DNA of 64,000 bases, from NCBI RefSeq assembly GCF_000092225.1, contig NC_014158.1, forward strand, positions 2,294,001 to 2,358,000, written 5' to 3'. Positions within the stretch are counted from its first letter, which is position 1, and each line of letters starts with the position of its first letter. The DNA comes from Tsukamurella paurometabola DSM 20162 (GTDB lineage: Bacteria > Actinomycetota > Actinomycetes > Mycobacteriales > Mycobacteriaceae). Under the pieces are notes generated by a model. It had not been told where the DNA came from. It did not search any database and saw only the letters and a program-made list of their open reading frames with translations. Positions 8,625-19,250 of the stretch are shown here, one piece after another. Made by a program: the position numbers and the translations under genes.

Positions 8625-9988
8625 GCGACGTCGCCGCCGCCCGGCGCTGCGGATCCGACCGACTCGGCGGTCGGCGCCGGCTCGACGGGCTCTGCGCGGT
8701 CGGACCGCGTTGGGGCGGTGCCGGCGGTCTCGGGTACGTCACCAACGCTCGGCTCAGCTTGGCGTACCGACTCGGACTGCGCTGCGGTCGGCGGCGGGGT
8801 GGTTTCGGGTTCCGGGTCGGAAGCTTTCACCGGTATCGACTTCCCGGCGGGTCCGTCGACACCGCCCGCGGTCGTGTCCGCGGCGGCGGGGGCTCGCTCC
8901 ACCGGGTGCGGCGGCGATACCGGGGCGACCGACCCGCTCTGGTCGTCAGTGGCGTTCGTCGGCGGGTTCGACGGTCGAGTATTCCCGGCGCCGGGCGTGC
9001 TCTCACCGGCCTGCGGAACGGGGACGAGGGCGTTCAGCACTCGGTCGAACACCGTGGGCACCGGCACTCCTGCCGCACGGACCATCCACATCCACGGGTT
9101 TTCGCCGGTGTCGATTCCCACCCATGTGACGTTGTCCTCGAACCAGGTTCGCTTGACCGCGCCGTCGGCGTAGACCGCTTCAACGACCTCGCGACCGCCC
9201 CGGACGACGGTGGTCGTCGACACCGGAGCTTCGCCGACGGAGCCCGGCGTGAAGGGCTCGCCGCCGGGGGAGGAGAACCGCCCGATGTACCGAGAGTTGT
9301 AGGCGGTCCCGTGGATCACCAGCCCGGGCAGTGCGTAGAAGGCGGTGGCGAACGGGTTCCCTGCGGCACAGACTCCATCGCCGGCGATGCAGACCGCCAC
9401 CACGCGAGCGCCGGCGGCGCCTGCGGTGCGGATGAGTCCGGTACTCACCCCGGGGATTCCCGGGGGAATGACGTTCCACGCGCCCGTGCGGATGAAGCTC
9501 GGCCCGCCCTGGAGGACGACGGTGAGATTCGCCGGTCCGTCGATCGTCGCCGGATGTGTACGGGCGTACCTGAGTAATCCCGCGGCGGCGACATCGGTGC
9601 CTTGGGAGAGCGCGTAAACGACGACGCCGTCACCGTTCGACGCCCGCCGGGCGTCGTCGATCGCCCTGGCCGTCGCGTCCGCGCCGATATCGACGGTCTG
9701 GTCGTACGTGGTCCTACCGTCACCGCCGATCGTGAAGCCGGGGAATCCGGCCGAGATCTGCGCCGGATGCCGGACCAGGATCGGCGGTGCGCCGGCGTAG
9801 TCGGCGCCGATTCGCCGCCACTGCGCCTCAGAGGTCGGATCGCCCGCACCGCCGACGACGACCAGTGTCTTGGCCGCGAGTACCGGAGGGAGGCTGCTCG
9901 GTACCGCGACCGCCGCGATAACGAACAGGGCGGCACCGGCCGCGATCGCTACCCCATGATGCCTCGCAGTCTTGGTGTGCCTCAACAC
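8621..9988 (-). CDS. Secreted PE-PPE-like serine hydrolase (copy 1)
   Basis: About 455 residues. A signal peptide (VAIAAGAALFVIAAVAV) leads into an alpha/beta hydrolase domain of the PE-PPE type: KTLVVVGGAGDPT, then YALSQGTDVA at the nucleophile elbow (xxSxG, with Ala replacing the first Gly), and the family's QGGPSFIRTGAWNVIPPG block. The last third is a disordered Pro/Thr/Ser/Glu-rich tail. The GTG at 9988 is preferred because GAGGCGAGGA lies just upstream; an ATG at 10027 would add 13 residues. It is a tandem paralogue of the next gene. Such domains hydrolyse acyl esters of trehalose lipids or similar in mycobacteria (known); the substrate here is unknown. Confidence 0.75.
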   Translation of the reverse strand: MLRHTKTARHHGVAIAAGAALFVIAAVAVPSSLPPVLAAKTLVVVGGAGDPTSEAQWRRIGADYAGAPPILVRHPAQISAGFPGFTIGGDGRTTYDQTVDIGADATARAIDDARRASNGDGVVVYALSQGTDVAAAGLLRYARTHPATIDGPANLTVVLQGGPSFIRTGAWNVIPPGIPGVSTGLIRTAGAAGARVVAVCIAGDGVCAAGNPFATAFYALPGLVIHGTAYNSRYIGRFSSPGGEPFTPGSVGEAPVSTTTVVRGGREVVEAVYADGAVKRTWFEDNVTWVGIDTGENPWMWMVRAAGVPVPTVFDRVLNALVPVPQAGESTPGAGNTRPSNPPTNATDDQSGSVAPVSPPHPVERAPAAADTTAGGVDGPAGKSIPVKASDPEPETTPPPTAAQSESVRQAEPSVGDVPETAGTAPTRSDRAEPVEPAPTAESVGSAAPGGGDVA

Positions 9989-10055
9989 CGTCGTCCTCGC
10001 CTCGTCGCCGCCGCGCCAGTGAACCATCGCTCACTTTAACAGTTGCAAACGCCTG

Positions 10056-10098
10056 GCGGACCGGGCGGCGAATCGCGCGGGGACGCGGCCCGGTCCGC
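10056..10098 (-). terminator. Hairpin between the two PE-PPE-like genes
   Basis: A 10 bp inverted repeat (10056-10065 and 10089-10098) with a 23-base GC-rich loop follows the stop of the upstream copy on the minus strand. It could terminate or attenuate read-through into copy 1. Confidence 0.45.
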
Positions 10099-10114
10099 AC
10101 CCCGGAGCTCGGCG

Positions 10115-11509
10115 TCAGGCTGCGACTGCCGTCGTCGGGCTCGCATCGGACTGTAGCGCCGGAGAATCGGCGGTGTCGGTGCCGTCGCTGCGGTCCGGCG
10201 TCACCTGGTCCGAACCTCCGCCATCGCCGACGGAAGAGGCATCGGAATCCGCGCCGTCGGCCCCACGTGCGTACTCCTCCGACACGTCACGCGCGGCGAC
10301 CGCGCTGTCGGTGTCCGTCACCGGGTCCGCCCGAGGAGGTTCAGCTGCCGGTCGTTCCGCCCCGCCTGCGTTCGACCTGCGAAGGAGATCGGCAACAGGG
10401 AGGGCGTCGCTGCGGTCCATACCGTGGCGCAGGGTGGAAGGGACGTGCTGCGCTGCTGCGGGGACGGCTCGCACCGGCTCTTCGGGGGGCAGCCAGGGAT
10501 TGACTGCACCGGGCTCGGGCACCGGGATCACACGGTTGAGGACCGCGTCGAGTGACGTCGGGACCGGCGTACCGGTCGAGCGCAGCAATCGCATCCAGGG
10601 GTTCTCTCCGGTATCGATCACCACCCATGTGGTGCCGTCCTCGGTCCAGCTCCGCTTCGACGAGCCATCGGCGTAGATCGATTCGGTGACTGTGCGCCCG
10701 TCCCGCCGCACGGTCTCGACCCGTACCGGAACCTCTCCCTGGGAACCCGGGGTGTAGGGCTCGCCGCCATGGACGGGGGAGTACCTGCCGATGTATTCGG
10801 CGGTGTACCCGGAACCGTGCAGCATGAACCCCGGGAATGCGTAGAACACGGATGAGACAGGATTTCCTACACCACAGGCGATATCACCCTTGATGCAGAT
10901 TCCAACGACAGTCGCGCCGGACGCACCGTCGTTGCGGATCGGGCCGGTGTGCAGCCCCGGGACCCCTGCCGGGATCACGTTCCACATGCCGGTGCGAATG
11001 AAGCTGGGACCGCCCTGTTCGACGAAGGTGAGTCTCGGACCACCGCCGCCCGACGGCGCGGGATGGTCCTTGCCGTAACGGATCACGGCGAGCCCGACCA
11101 CGTCGGCGCCCTGCGAGATCGTGTACACGACGACCTCGTCGTCGTGGGCCGCAGCGGCCTCGACGGCCTTGACGGTGGCGTTCGCACCCTCGTCGACGGA
11201 CTGCGCGTAGGTCGTCCGCCGGTCTTGACTGAGCGCCAGTCCGGGCCAACCGATACCGAATTGAGCCGAGTAGGGCACGAACACCGGTGGCGTGCCGGAA
11301 TGATCGCGACCGATGCGGGCCCACTGGTCCTTGCCGGTGGGGTCGTTGGCACCGCCCACCACCACGATGGTCTTCGCGGCCGCCTGGGCCAGGAGGCCTG
11401 AGGCGGGTCCGGCGAGGAGGAAGGCTCCGACGAGTCCCGCGCCGGCCGCGGCGACGCAGGTGCAGGCACCGGGAGTACGGGCGGCGGGACGACGGTGGCT
11501 GGACGACAT
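10115..11509 (-). CDS. Secreted PE-PPE-like serine hydrolase (copy 2)
   Basis: 464 residues, with the same plan as copy 1: signal peptide (AAGAGLVGAFLLAG), hydrolase domain starting at KTIVVVGGANDPT, nucleophile elbow YTISQGADVV, then QGGPSFIRTGMWNVIPAG, TGENPWM and a disordered tail rich in Ala, Asp and Ser (from about residue 345). The catalytic domains align without large gaps, whereas the tails differ in composition, so they are paralogues after tandem duplication. AAAGAGAA lies upstream of the ATG. Confidence 0.75.
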   Translation of the reverse strand: MSSSHRRPAARTPGACTCVAAAGAGLVGAFLLAGPASGLLAQAAAKTIVVVGGANDPTGKDQWARIGRDHSGTPPVFVPYSAQFGIGWPGLALSQDRRTTYAQSVDEGANATVKAVEAAAAHDDEVVVYTISQGADVVGLAVIRYGKDHPAPSGGGGPRLTFVEQGGPSFIRTGMWNVIPAGVPGLHTGPIRNDGASGATVVGICIKGDIACGVGNPVSSVFYAFPGFMLHGSGYTAEYIGRYSPVHGGEPYTPGSQGEVPVRVETVRRDGRTVTESIYADGSSKRSWTEDGTTWVVIDTGENPWMRLLRSTGTPVPTSLDAVLNRVIPVPEPGAVNPWLPPEEPVRAVPAAAQHVPSTLRHGMDRSDALPVADLLRRSNAGGAERPAAEPPRADPVTDTDSAVAARDVSEEYARGADGADSDASSVGDGGGSDQVTPDRSDGTDTADSPALQSDASPTTAVAA

Positions 11510-11680
11510 GGGCGTTCTCTTTCGTCACGGCTGCGCGGGACGGGCTCCCACGAGCCCGATGATTATGCGCAGCCGAACACCGTGCGCGAGGCCGAATCCA
11601 CCCTTCCTCAATCGTCGCTTTCAGCCCTTTTTGTACCCGTGCGAATGAGCACTCGACGGGCTCGCTCCACCACCGGAAAG

Positions 11681-11717
11681 CAGTGGGGCGGCGCGCCCCG
11701 AGGACGCCGCCCCACTG
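11681..11717 (-). terminator. Terminator after the DUF305 gene
   Basis: A 13 bp perfect inverted repeat (11681-11693 and 11705-11717) starts 8 bases after the DUF305 stop codon on the minus strand. Confidence 0.75.
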
Positions 11718-11724
11718 CGTCGAA

Positions 11725-12348
11725 TCAGCCGAGCAGCTTCTGCATCCGGCCGATTTCGGCCTGTTGTCCCGCCTTGATCGCGGAGGCGATCCGGCGAGCC
11801 TCCTCATTGACCCCGGATGCGAGTTCGGTATCGGCCATGGCGATCGCGCCGCGATGGTGCTCGATCATCATCGTCAGCCATTCCCGATCGAACTCAGCGC
11901 CACGCAATGTATTCAGGCGTTGCATCTGGTCGGGCGTCATCATGCCGTCCATCGCATGTGCCATCGTCGCTGAAGGGGCGGGCTTGCCCCACGACGCGAG
12001 TAGGCGCGTGAACGCGTCCATTTCGGGTTGCTGGGCGCCTTTGATCTCGGCGGCGAGACCGACGACGTCGGTACTCGCGTTCTTACCGTCGACCATGTTC
12101 GCCATGTCCACGGCCTGGGCGTGGTGCGGGTACATCATGGTCGCGAAGGTCACGTCGGTGTCGTTGAACGCCGCTGTGACCGCGGCGGAGGAAGCGGCCG
12201 AGGACGCCGCGTGGCCGCCGTGTCCGCCGTCGGGAGTGGATCGGGCGGCCGTAGCCCCCTGATCTGCCGACGAACAGGCCGACAGGATCGATGTTGCCGC
12301 GGCGAATGCGGTCAGGGCTGTGGCCATACGGGTACGAGAGATGGTCAT
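11725..12348 (-). CDS. DUF305 lipoprotein (copper-associated)
   Basis: 207 residues. Lipobox LSAC after a signal peptide, a His/Gly/Ala linker (GGHGGH), then a DUF305 four-helix domain with the paired motifs MMYPHHAQAVDMA and MMIEHHRGAIAMA, rich in Met and His as in exported copper-binding proteins. It lies 80 bases downstream of a His-rich DUF6153 gene and behind a CsoR-like palindrome, which supports a role in copper handling at the cell surface (inference). Confidence 0.88.
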   Translation of the reverse strand: MTISRTRMATALTAFAAATSILSACSSADQGATAARSTPDGGHGGHAASSAASSAAVTAAFNDTDVTFATMMYPHHAQAVDMANMVDGKNASTDVVGLAAEIKGAQQPEMDAFTRLLASWGKPAPSATMAHAMDGMMTPDQMQRLNTLRGAEFDREWLTMMIEHHRGAIAMADTELASGVNEEARRIASAIKAGQQAEIGRMQKLLG

Positions 12349-12428
12349 GGTTGTCGGTTCCTCACTCGGAGTCTGCTGGTTGTGGATAGCTGCGAGCGCG
12401 CCGCGGCGGGGCCGCGCGCGGGCGTCGA

Positions 12429-12818
12429 TCAGATCCGTAGGAGGCAGAGGTCGGTGAGGGAGAGGACGGTCCAGGGCGGGGGGCCGCGGGCGAGGGCTGC
12501 ACGGGCGCGAGGTTCCTGGCCCACGCCGGCGTCGAGGTAGGGAAGAACGGCGACCAGCGCGGGGGAGCCGATCGACGAGTGTGTGACGACGGGGCCCGCG
12601 CAGTCATGCGCCTGGTGATCGTGAACGGCATCGAGGGACGGCTTACCCGCGTGCGTCTCGTGCTGAAGGCCGGCCGCCGTGGCGGTGGGCGGCGCATCAT
12701 GCCCGGCGGTGGGCATCTGGTGCCCGGCCGGCGTGAGCCCGGTGTGCATGAGAATCACCGCGAGCCCGAGGACGACGGCGAACCCGAAGGCCACCGCTCT
12801 CGTTCGCACCGCTCGCAC
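12429..12818 (-). CDS. DUF6153-like His-rich membrane or secreted protein
   Basis: About 129 residues: one N-terminal hydrophobic segment (VAFGFAVVLGLAVILMH), then a His-rich stretch (GHQMPTAGHD, HETHAG, HDHQAHDC) and a conserved-looking end WTVLSLTDLCLLRI. The His/Met/Cys content fits metal binding. The start is placed at GTG 12818 because TATCCT at 12825-12830 precedes it by exactly 6 bases (leaderless). The longer reading from 12836 would put the start codon inside the operator palindrome. Confidence 0.7.
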   Translation of the reverse strand: MRAVRTRAVAFGFAVVLGLAVILMHTGLTPAGHQMPTAGHDAPPTATAAGLQHETHAGKPSLDAVHDHQAHDCAGPVVTHSSIGSPALVAVLPYLDAGVGQEPRARAALARGPPPWTVLSLTDLCLLRI

Positions 12819-12826
12819 GCCGAAAG

Positions 12827-12845
12827 GATACCCCACTGGGGTATC
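12827..12845. promoter_or_regulatory. CsoR-like operator over the DUF6153-DUF305 promoter
   Basis: A perfect 19 bp palindrome, GATACCCCACTGGGGTATC, with 9 bp arms around one central base. It has the G/C-tract design TACCCC-N-GGGGTA of CsoR/RcnR-family operators (known) and overlaps the predicted -10 hexamer of the DUF6153 gene. No csoR gene is in the window, so the regulator would act from elsewhere. Confidence 0.7.
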
Positions 12846-12850
12846 TGAGG

Positions 12851-13528
12851 TCAGCGGCGACGCAGCCGAACCTCGTTGAGCAGATGCTGCGCCGCATCCC
12901 GCGCACCCTGGGCGTCGCCGGCGATCACCGCCTCGACGAGCGTGATGTGACCCGATTCGTACGAGGTTGCGGCACCGACGGGGAACTCCTCCAGCTGCTC
13001 CTGCAGAACCGGCACGAGGGAGTCGTAGAACTCGAGGTAAACGGTGTTGTGACTGGCGGCGACGATGCCGCGGTGCATGGCGAGGTCGGCCCGCACCGCC
13101 TCCTCCTCACTGCCCGCGGCCACCCGCTCCGGCGACCACAATTCGTTGCGGCGAGCGAGCAGGCGGCGAAGCTCGATGATGTCGTCCTCGTCGCGGCGGA
13201 GCGCGGCGAGGCCCGCGGCGGTCACGTCGAGCGCCTCGCGCAGTTCCAGAAGGTCGGTGTCGCGTGCTGCGGAGAAGTAGTCGCCCAGCGCCGAGGAGGC
13301 GCATGCCGACAGCACGTAGGTTCCCGACCCCTGGCGGCGCTCCAGCATTCCGGCATGGACGAGCGCCTGCACGGCCTCACGGACGGTGTTGCGCGCGGTA
13401 CCGGTGAGCTCGCGCAGCTCGGTCTCGGTGGGGATCCGGCTGCCCACAGGCCAACGGCCACCTGCGATCTCGGCGCGGAGTTGCTCGGTGACCTGCGCGA
13501 TCAAGGTCTGTCGTCGTACGGGCTGCAT
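12851..13528 (-). CDS. GntR-family regulator, FadR subfamily
   Basis: About 225 residues: N-terminal winged helix (GSRIPTETELRELTGTARNTVREAVQALVHAGML, shown in part by ETELRELTG and RNTVREAVQAL), wing QGSGTYV, then an all-helical FCD effector domain with acidic and His residues (DLAMHRGIVAASHN) that normally bind a metal and an organic acid. The ATG at 13528 is preferred since AGGATG lies 6-7 bases upstream; an ATG at 13535-13537 overlaps that site. It is divergent from an MFS transporter it probably controls. Confidence 0.85.
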   Translation of the reverse strand: MQPVRRQTLIAQVTEQLRAEIAGGRWPVGSRIPTETELRELTGTARNTVREAVQALVHAGMLERRQGSGTYVLSACASSALGDYFSAARDTDLLELREALDVTAAGLAALRRDEDDIIELRRLLARRNELWSPERVAAGSEEEAVRADLAMHRGIVAASHNTVYLEFYDSLVPVLQEQLEEFPVGAATSYESGHITLVEAVIAGDAQGARDAAQHLLNEVRLRRR

Positions 13529-13530
13529 CA

Positions 13531-13542
13531 CATTCATCCTAT
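13531..13542. repeat. 12-bp direct repeat, copy 1 (FadR/MFS intergenic)
   Basis: CATTCATCCTAT occurs here, covering the ribosome site and 5' end of the FadR-type gene, and again at 13573-13584. Start-to-start spacing is 42 bp, four helical turns. Candidate regulator boxes (inference). Confidence 0.5.
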
Positions 13543-13572
13543 CCGCGCGTTATCACCTTGCCACTATACGTC

Positions 13573-13584
13573 CATTCATCCTAT
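13573..13584. repeat. 12-bp direct repeat, copy 2
   Basis: Second exact copy of CATTCATCCTAT, 28 bases upstream of the MFS transporter start, on the same DNA face as copy 1. Confidence 0.5.
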
Positions 13585-13611
13585 GATTTGCCTCGACCGT
13601 AAGGAGGCCGA

Positions 13612-14853
13612 ATGACCAGCACCGCGACCGATCCGGAGACGTCGGAGGGCAGTACCGTCGTGCGATCGATGATGCAGGGCCGCGCACTGGTCCTTGTGGC
13701 GATCCTGCTGTTCGCCTTGACGCTGCGCGCCGCCGTGACCTCGCTGACGCCGCTGCTCACTGAGATCAGTCACGAGGTCGGTTTCGGCGCCACGGTGATC
13801 GGCGTCTTCGGCATGCTTCCGACCGCGATGTTCGCCGCCGCGGGCATCGTGACCCCGATACTGACCGGCCGGTTCGGCCTCGAACGCACCACCCTGATGG
13901 CGGTGGCCGCCACGGCGATCGGCGTGGCGGTGCGCGCGACCATGTCCGGCACCGGAGGTCTGCTGGCCTTCTCGTGCCTGGCGCTGCTCGGCATGGGCAT
14001 CGGAAACGTGGTGATCCCGCCGTTGGTCAAGCGCTACTTCTCGGAGCGCGTCGCGTTCCTCAGCACGGCGTACCTCACGTGCGTCCAATTGGGCACGATG
14101 GTGCCCGCACTGACCGCGGTCCCGGTGGCCGACGCCCTGGGTTGGCGCTTCTCGCTCGGCATGTGGGCGATCATCCCGATCGCCGCCTTCCTTCCGTGGC
14201 TCGGCATCGTCCTGGCCCGCCGTGGCCACGACGTCGCCGATGTCTCCGCGGAGGAGATCGCCGAGCCCAAGGGCCAGGTGTGGCGCTCTCCGCTCGCGTG
14301 GGGCGCGGCCGCCATGTTCGGCATGACCTCGCTGTGCACGTACTCGATGTTCACCTGGATCCCGACGATCCTCTCGGACTCGGGTGGCAGTGCAGCCCTG
14401 GGCGGCAATATGGTCGCCCTCTTCTCCGGCGTCGGCTTCGTGGCCACCTTGGTGATCCCGGGAATCTGCGTGCGGATGCGTAACCCGTTCCCGCTGGTCC
14501 TGGTCTTCCTGATGTTCTTCGTGATCGGTTTCCTCGGCCTGCTGCTCGCGCCGATGACCAACACCTGGTTGTGGGTGATCGCGGCCGGCCTCGGACCGAC
14601 CACATTCCCGATGGCGCTCACCCTCGTCAACCTGCGCACCCGTACCGGCGCCGGGTCGGCCGCCCTGTCGGGTTTCATGCAGGGAGTGGGCTACCTCGCC
14701 GCATGCGCCGGCCCGCTGGGCTTCGGCCTGCTGCACGAGATGACCGGTGGATGGACCGCACCCTTCATGATGCTGTTCGTGTGCCTGGTGATCCTGGGTG
14801 TCGGCGCCTACCAGGCATGCCGGCCGCGCATGCTCGAGGACACCTGGAACTGA
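13612..14853 (+). CDS. MFS transporter, CynX/NimT-like
   Basis: 413 residues with about twelve hydrophobic segments. The first helix region LRAAVTSLTPLLTEI and the VKRYFSERVAFLSTAY loop resemble the cyanate/nitroimidazole (CynX/NimT) branch of the major facilitator superfamily. Strong ribosome site AAGGAGG before the ATG. The divergent FadR-type regulator and shared 12-bp repeats suggest substrate-induced expression; the substrate is unknown but probably a small organic anion. It converges on the VKOR gene with 8 bases between. Confidence 0.87.
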   Translation: MTSTATDPETSEGSTVVRSMMQGRALVLVAILLFALTLRAAVTSLTPLLTEISHEVGFGATVIGVFGMLPTAMFAAAGIVTPILTGRFGLERTTLMAVAATAIGVAVRATMSGTGGLLAFSCLALLGMGIGNVVIPPLVKRYFSERVAFLSTAYLTCVQLGTMVPALTAVPVADALGWRFSLGMWAIIPIAAFLPWLGIVLARRGHDVADVSAEEIAEPKGQVWRSPLAWGAAAMFGMTSLCTYSMFTWIPTILSDSGGSAALGGNMVALFSGVGFVATLVIPGICVRMRNPFPLVLVFLMFFVIGFLGLLLAPMTNTWLWVIAAGLGPTTFPMALTLVNLRTRTGAGSAALSGFMQGVGYLAACAGPLGFGLLHEMTGGWTAPFMMLFVCLVILGVGAYQACRPRMLEDTWN

Positions 14854-14861
14854 GCGAGTCG

Positions 14862-15428
14862 CTAGAACTTGCTGCTCCAGTAGTCCCAGAAGGCGGTCGC
14901 GATCAGCGTGATGACCACGATGTACCAGACCAGGACGAGTGCGGCCAAGCCCTGCTTGACCTGCAGGGTGGCCCGCTCGCCGAGCGCGCCGGCGGTCGCT
15001 ACCGCGGTCACCACGGGCTGCACGGTCCACACCAGCATGCACCACAGGCACAGTGCCCTGATGTCGTAGAGGCTGGCGTGGATCAGATACATCAGGAGCA
15101 CCAGGCCCGCCGCCGATCCGACCGCCAGGCCGGTCCAGTACCACCGGGGGAGCGGCACACCACCAGCGGTGAGTACGCCGGTCACGATCACAACGGTGAA
15201 CGCCACCAGGCCGAGCAGGGGGTTGGGGAATCCGAACACAGCACCCTGCGCCGACTCCATGATCGACCCGCACGACAGCACACCGTCGATGCTGCATCCC
15301 GGTCGGAACGAGGGATCCTGGAGGAGCTTGATCCGGTCGATGGTCAGCATCGCAGACGCAAGGAGTCCCAGCGCGCCGGTGACGATCAGCACCGCTCCGG
15401 ACGGGCGACGATTTTCAACAGTGGCCAC
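14862..15428 (-). CDS. Vitamin K epoxide reductase family protein
   Basis: 188 residues, four to five membrane helices. The active CxxC is at CLWC in the last helices and the loop cysteines are at CSIDGVLSC after helix 1, as in bacterial VKOR proteins that reoxidise a DsbA-like partner with menaquinone (known). No DsbA partner is fused or adjacent. The GTG start follows TACTAT (15435-15440) by 6 bases, so it is leaderless. Confidence 0.92.
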   Translation of the reverse strand: MATVENRRPSGAVLIVTGALGLLASAMLTIDRIKLLQDPSFRPGCSIDGVLSCGSIMESAQGAVFGFPNPLLGLVAFTVVIVTGVLTAGGVPLPRWYWTGLAVGSAAGLVLLMYLIHASLYDIRALCLWCMLVWTVQPVVTAVATAGALGERATLQVKQGLAALVLVWYIVVITLIATAFWDYWSSKF

Positions 15429-15475
15429 GCCGCGATAGTAGGCGAGTCTCCTGTGCAGTCGCTGTCAGCGCGCCG

Positions 15476-17842
<2,367 letters not shown>

Positions 17843-17901
17843 GAACGCTCCTGGTGTCGTCGAGGCGGCAACCGGATCAGGCTACCGTCACTCCGCGACG
17901 A

Positions 17902-18393
17902 TCACGCGTTGTACTGGGAGAACTTCGCCTCACCCCACTTGTACCGGCCACCCATCGAATCGAGCGTCGACCGCCCGAAGGACTCGAGATCGTCGAACCC
18001 GCTCCAATTGTCGGCGCCGCAGGTGAGTCCGAACTCGTACACGTCGGTGCCGAGCAGGTGCTTCACACCAACGGCATAGCCCTCGATATCAGTGACCAAC
18101 ATGGGCATCCGGTGCATGTCCACCATGAGGTCGTTGTCGACCGGGTTGAATGAGATGAGCTTCTCGCCGGACTCCGAAAGCCGCCATTTCAGCACCGGGG
18201 CCGGCTTATCTTTCGCCGAGATCTCAAGCACCTCGGAGAGGCGCTGTGAGCAATCCTTGCTGTAGGTCGCGATCATGGCGGCCACCTGGCGCACCTTGCC
18301 CTCGCGTTCGACTCGTTGGGCGCGGGCCTGCTCATCGTGACTCTTGACCAATTCCTGGGCACGACGCAGGATCGACAGCTCTTCATTCGCCAT
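17902..18393 (-). CDS. Unknown cytoplasmic protein
   Basis: 163 residues. The first 60 are a charged helix (ILRRAQELVKSHDEQARAQR), followed by a mixed alpha/beta domain (VLKWRLSESGEKLISFNP, VTDIEGYAVGVKHLLG, FGLTCGADNW). No signal, membrane segment or family motif is seen. The ATG at 18393 follows TATCGT (18400-18405) by 6 bases, a leaderless start; upstream codons in frame are ignored for this reason. Confidence 0.7.
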   Translation of the reverse strand: MANEELSILRRAQELVKSHDEQARAQRVEREGKVRQVAAMIATYSKDCSQRLSEVLEISAKDKPAPVLKWRLSESGEKLISFNPVDNDLMVDMHRMPMLVTDIEGYAVGVKHLLGTDVYEFGLTCGADNWSGFDDLESFGRSTLDSMGGRYKWGEAKFSQYNA

Positions 18394-18555
18394 GATTTCA
18401 CGATAACAGTGTGGGCCCATCCTGCATTGGTTTTCGCCCCGAGAAGAACCGCAGCGCAAAGGGTTTCGACACATCCGAAAACCCTTTCTGAATCACCACT
18501 GCGATTAAGCAAAGGGACTTAGTGCATCCCTCAGCCACTATTCGTGATCGCATAC

Positions 18556-19152
18556 TCAGGGCGAGGCGTGCACACGTAGACATCGGTCCACACTCCGCCG
18601 CACAGCCGCGTCGTCCAACTCACCACCGACGACCACGCAGAAGTACAACGGCGCTGCCAATGTCTCGATCACGTCGCGTTCGTCCACACCGGAATCCAGT
18701 TCACCGCGTGCGATCGCCCTACGGACGACGGGGGCAATCATGCCGATTCGCGCATCGAAGAATTCCTGCCGCGACGCGGCGACGTGCGGATCGGCCGCCA
18801 TCGCGAGCACGGTGCCGATCAGCCCGGGGATGCCCGGCATGGAGAGGAGCCCCGCAATCTGCTCAGCAACTCGAGTGAGGTCGGTGCGGACGTCGCCGAG
18901 ATCAGGGGCCGGATTCCCGCTCGCAGCCAGGTCGGAGACGGCGTCCGCCACGAGCGCGGTGCGCGTTGGCCAGCGGCGATAGACGGTCGTCTCGGCCACC
19001 CCTGCGTGACTGGCGACCTCGGCGATTGAGAGTCCGTCGAGGCCGCGTTCCCCGAGCTGGGCGATCGTTGCCTCCAGCACGGCGCGACGAACCCGGGCCG
19101 AGCGGCCGCCAGTGCGCCGACGCGGCTGCGGAGCTTCTTCCCTAGCGATCAT
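18556..19152 (-). CDS. TetR-family transcriptional regulator
   Basis: 198 residues. N-terminal helix-turn-helix with LSIAEVASHAGVAETTVYRRW, where TTVYRRW is the usual recognition helix, then a ligand domain of the TetR_C_11 kind (IAPVVRRAIARGELD). Start at 19152 is the simplest; an ATG at 19170 would add six residues. It is divergent from an unknown protein, and two inverted repeats lie between them, so it probably represses both (inference). Confidence 0.88.
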   Translation of the reverse strand: MIAREEAPQPRRRTGGRSARVRRAVLEATIAQLGERGLDGLSIAEVASHAGVAETTVYRRWPTRTALVADAVSDLAASGNPAPDLGDVRTDLTRVAEQIAGLLSMPGIPGLIGTVLAMAADPHVAASRQEFFDARIGMIAPVVRRAIARGELDSGVDERDVIETLAAPLYFCVVVGGELDDAAVRRSVDRCLRVHASP

Positions 19153-19153
19153 G

Positions 19154-19174
19154 GTGCATTTGTACGCCATGCAC
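19154..19174. promoter_or_regulatory. Inverted repeat next to the TetR start
   Basis: GTGCAT at 19154-19159 and ATGCAC at 19169-19174, nine bases apart, directly upstream of the TetR start codon. A possible autoregulatory half of the control region; weaker than the repeat at 19214. Confidence 0.4.
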
Positions 19175-19213
19175 ATCGGCCCCGCGAGATCCGCGAGGGT
19201 CGCAGGCGGTGCG

Positions 19214-19242
19214 CTTTATCGCTATACTTGATAGCGATAAAG
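19214..19242. promoter_or_regulatory. Perfect 12-bp-arm operator at the divergent TetR/unknown promoter
   Basis: CTTTATCGCTAT (19214-19225) and ATAGCGATAAAG (19231-19242) form a perfect inverted repeat around ACTTG. It contains a consensus TATACT -10 (19223-19228) for the plus-strand gene and runs into its ribosome site, so a bound dimer would block transcription. Confidence 0.75.
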
Positions 19243-19250
19243 GAGTGGGT

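Noticed and set aside
13576-15297. Minus-strand open frame of 573 codons over the MFS gene
   Set aside because: Composition is typical of an antisense shadow; the plus-strand transporter has helices and a good ribosome site.
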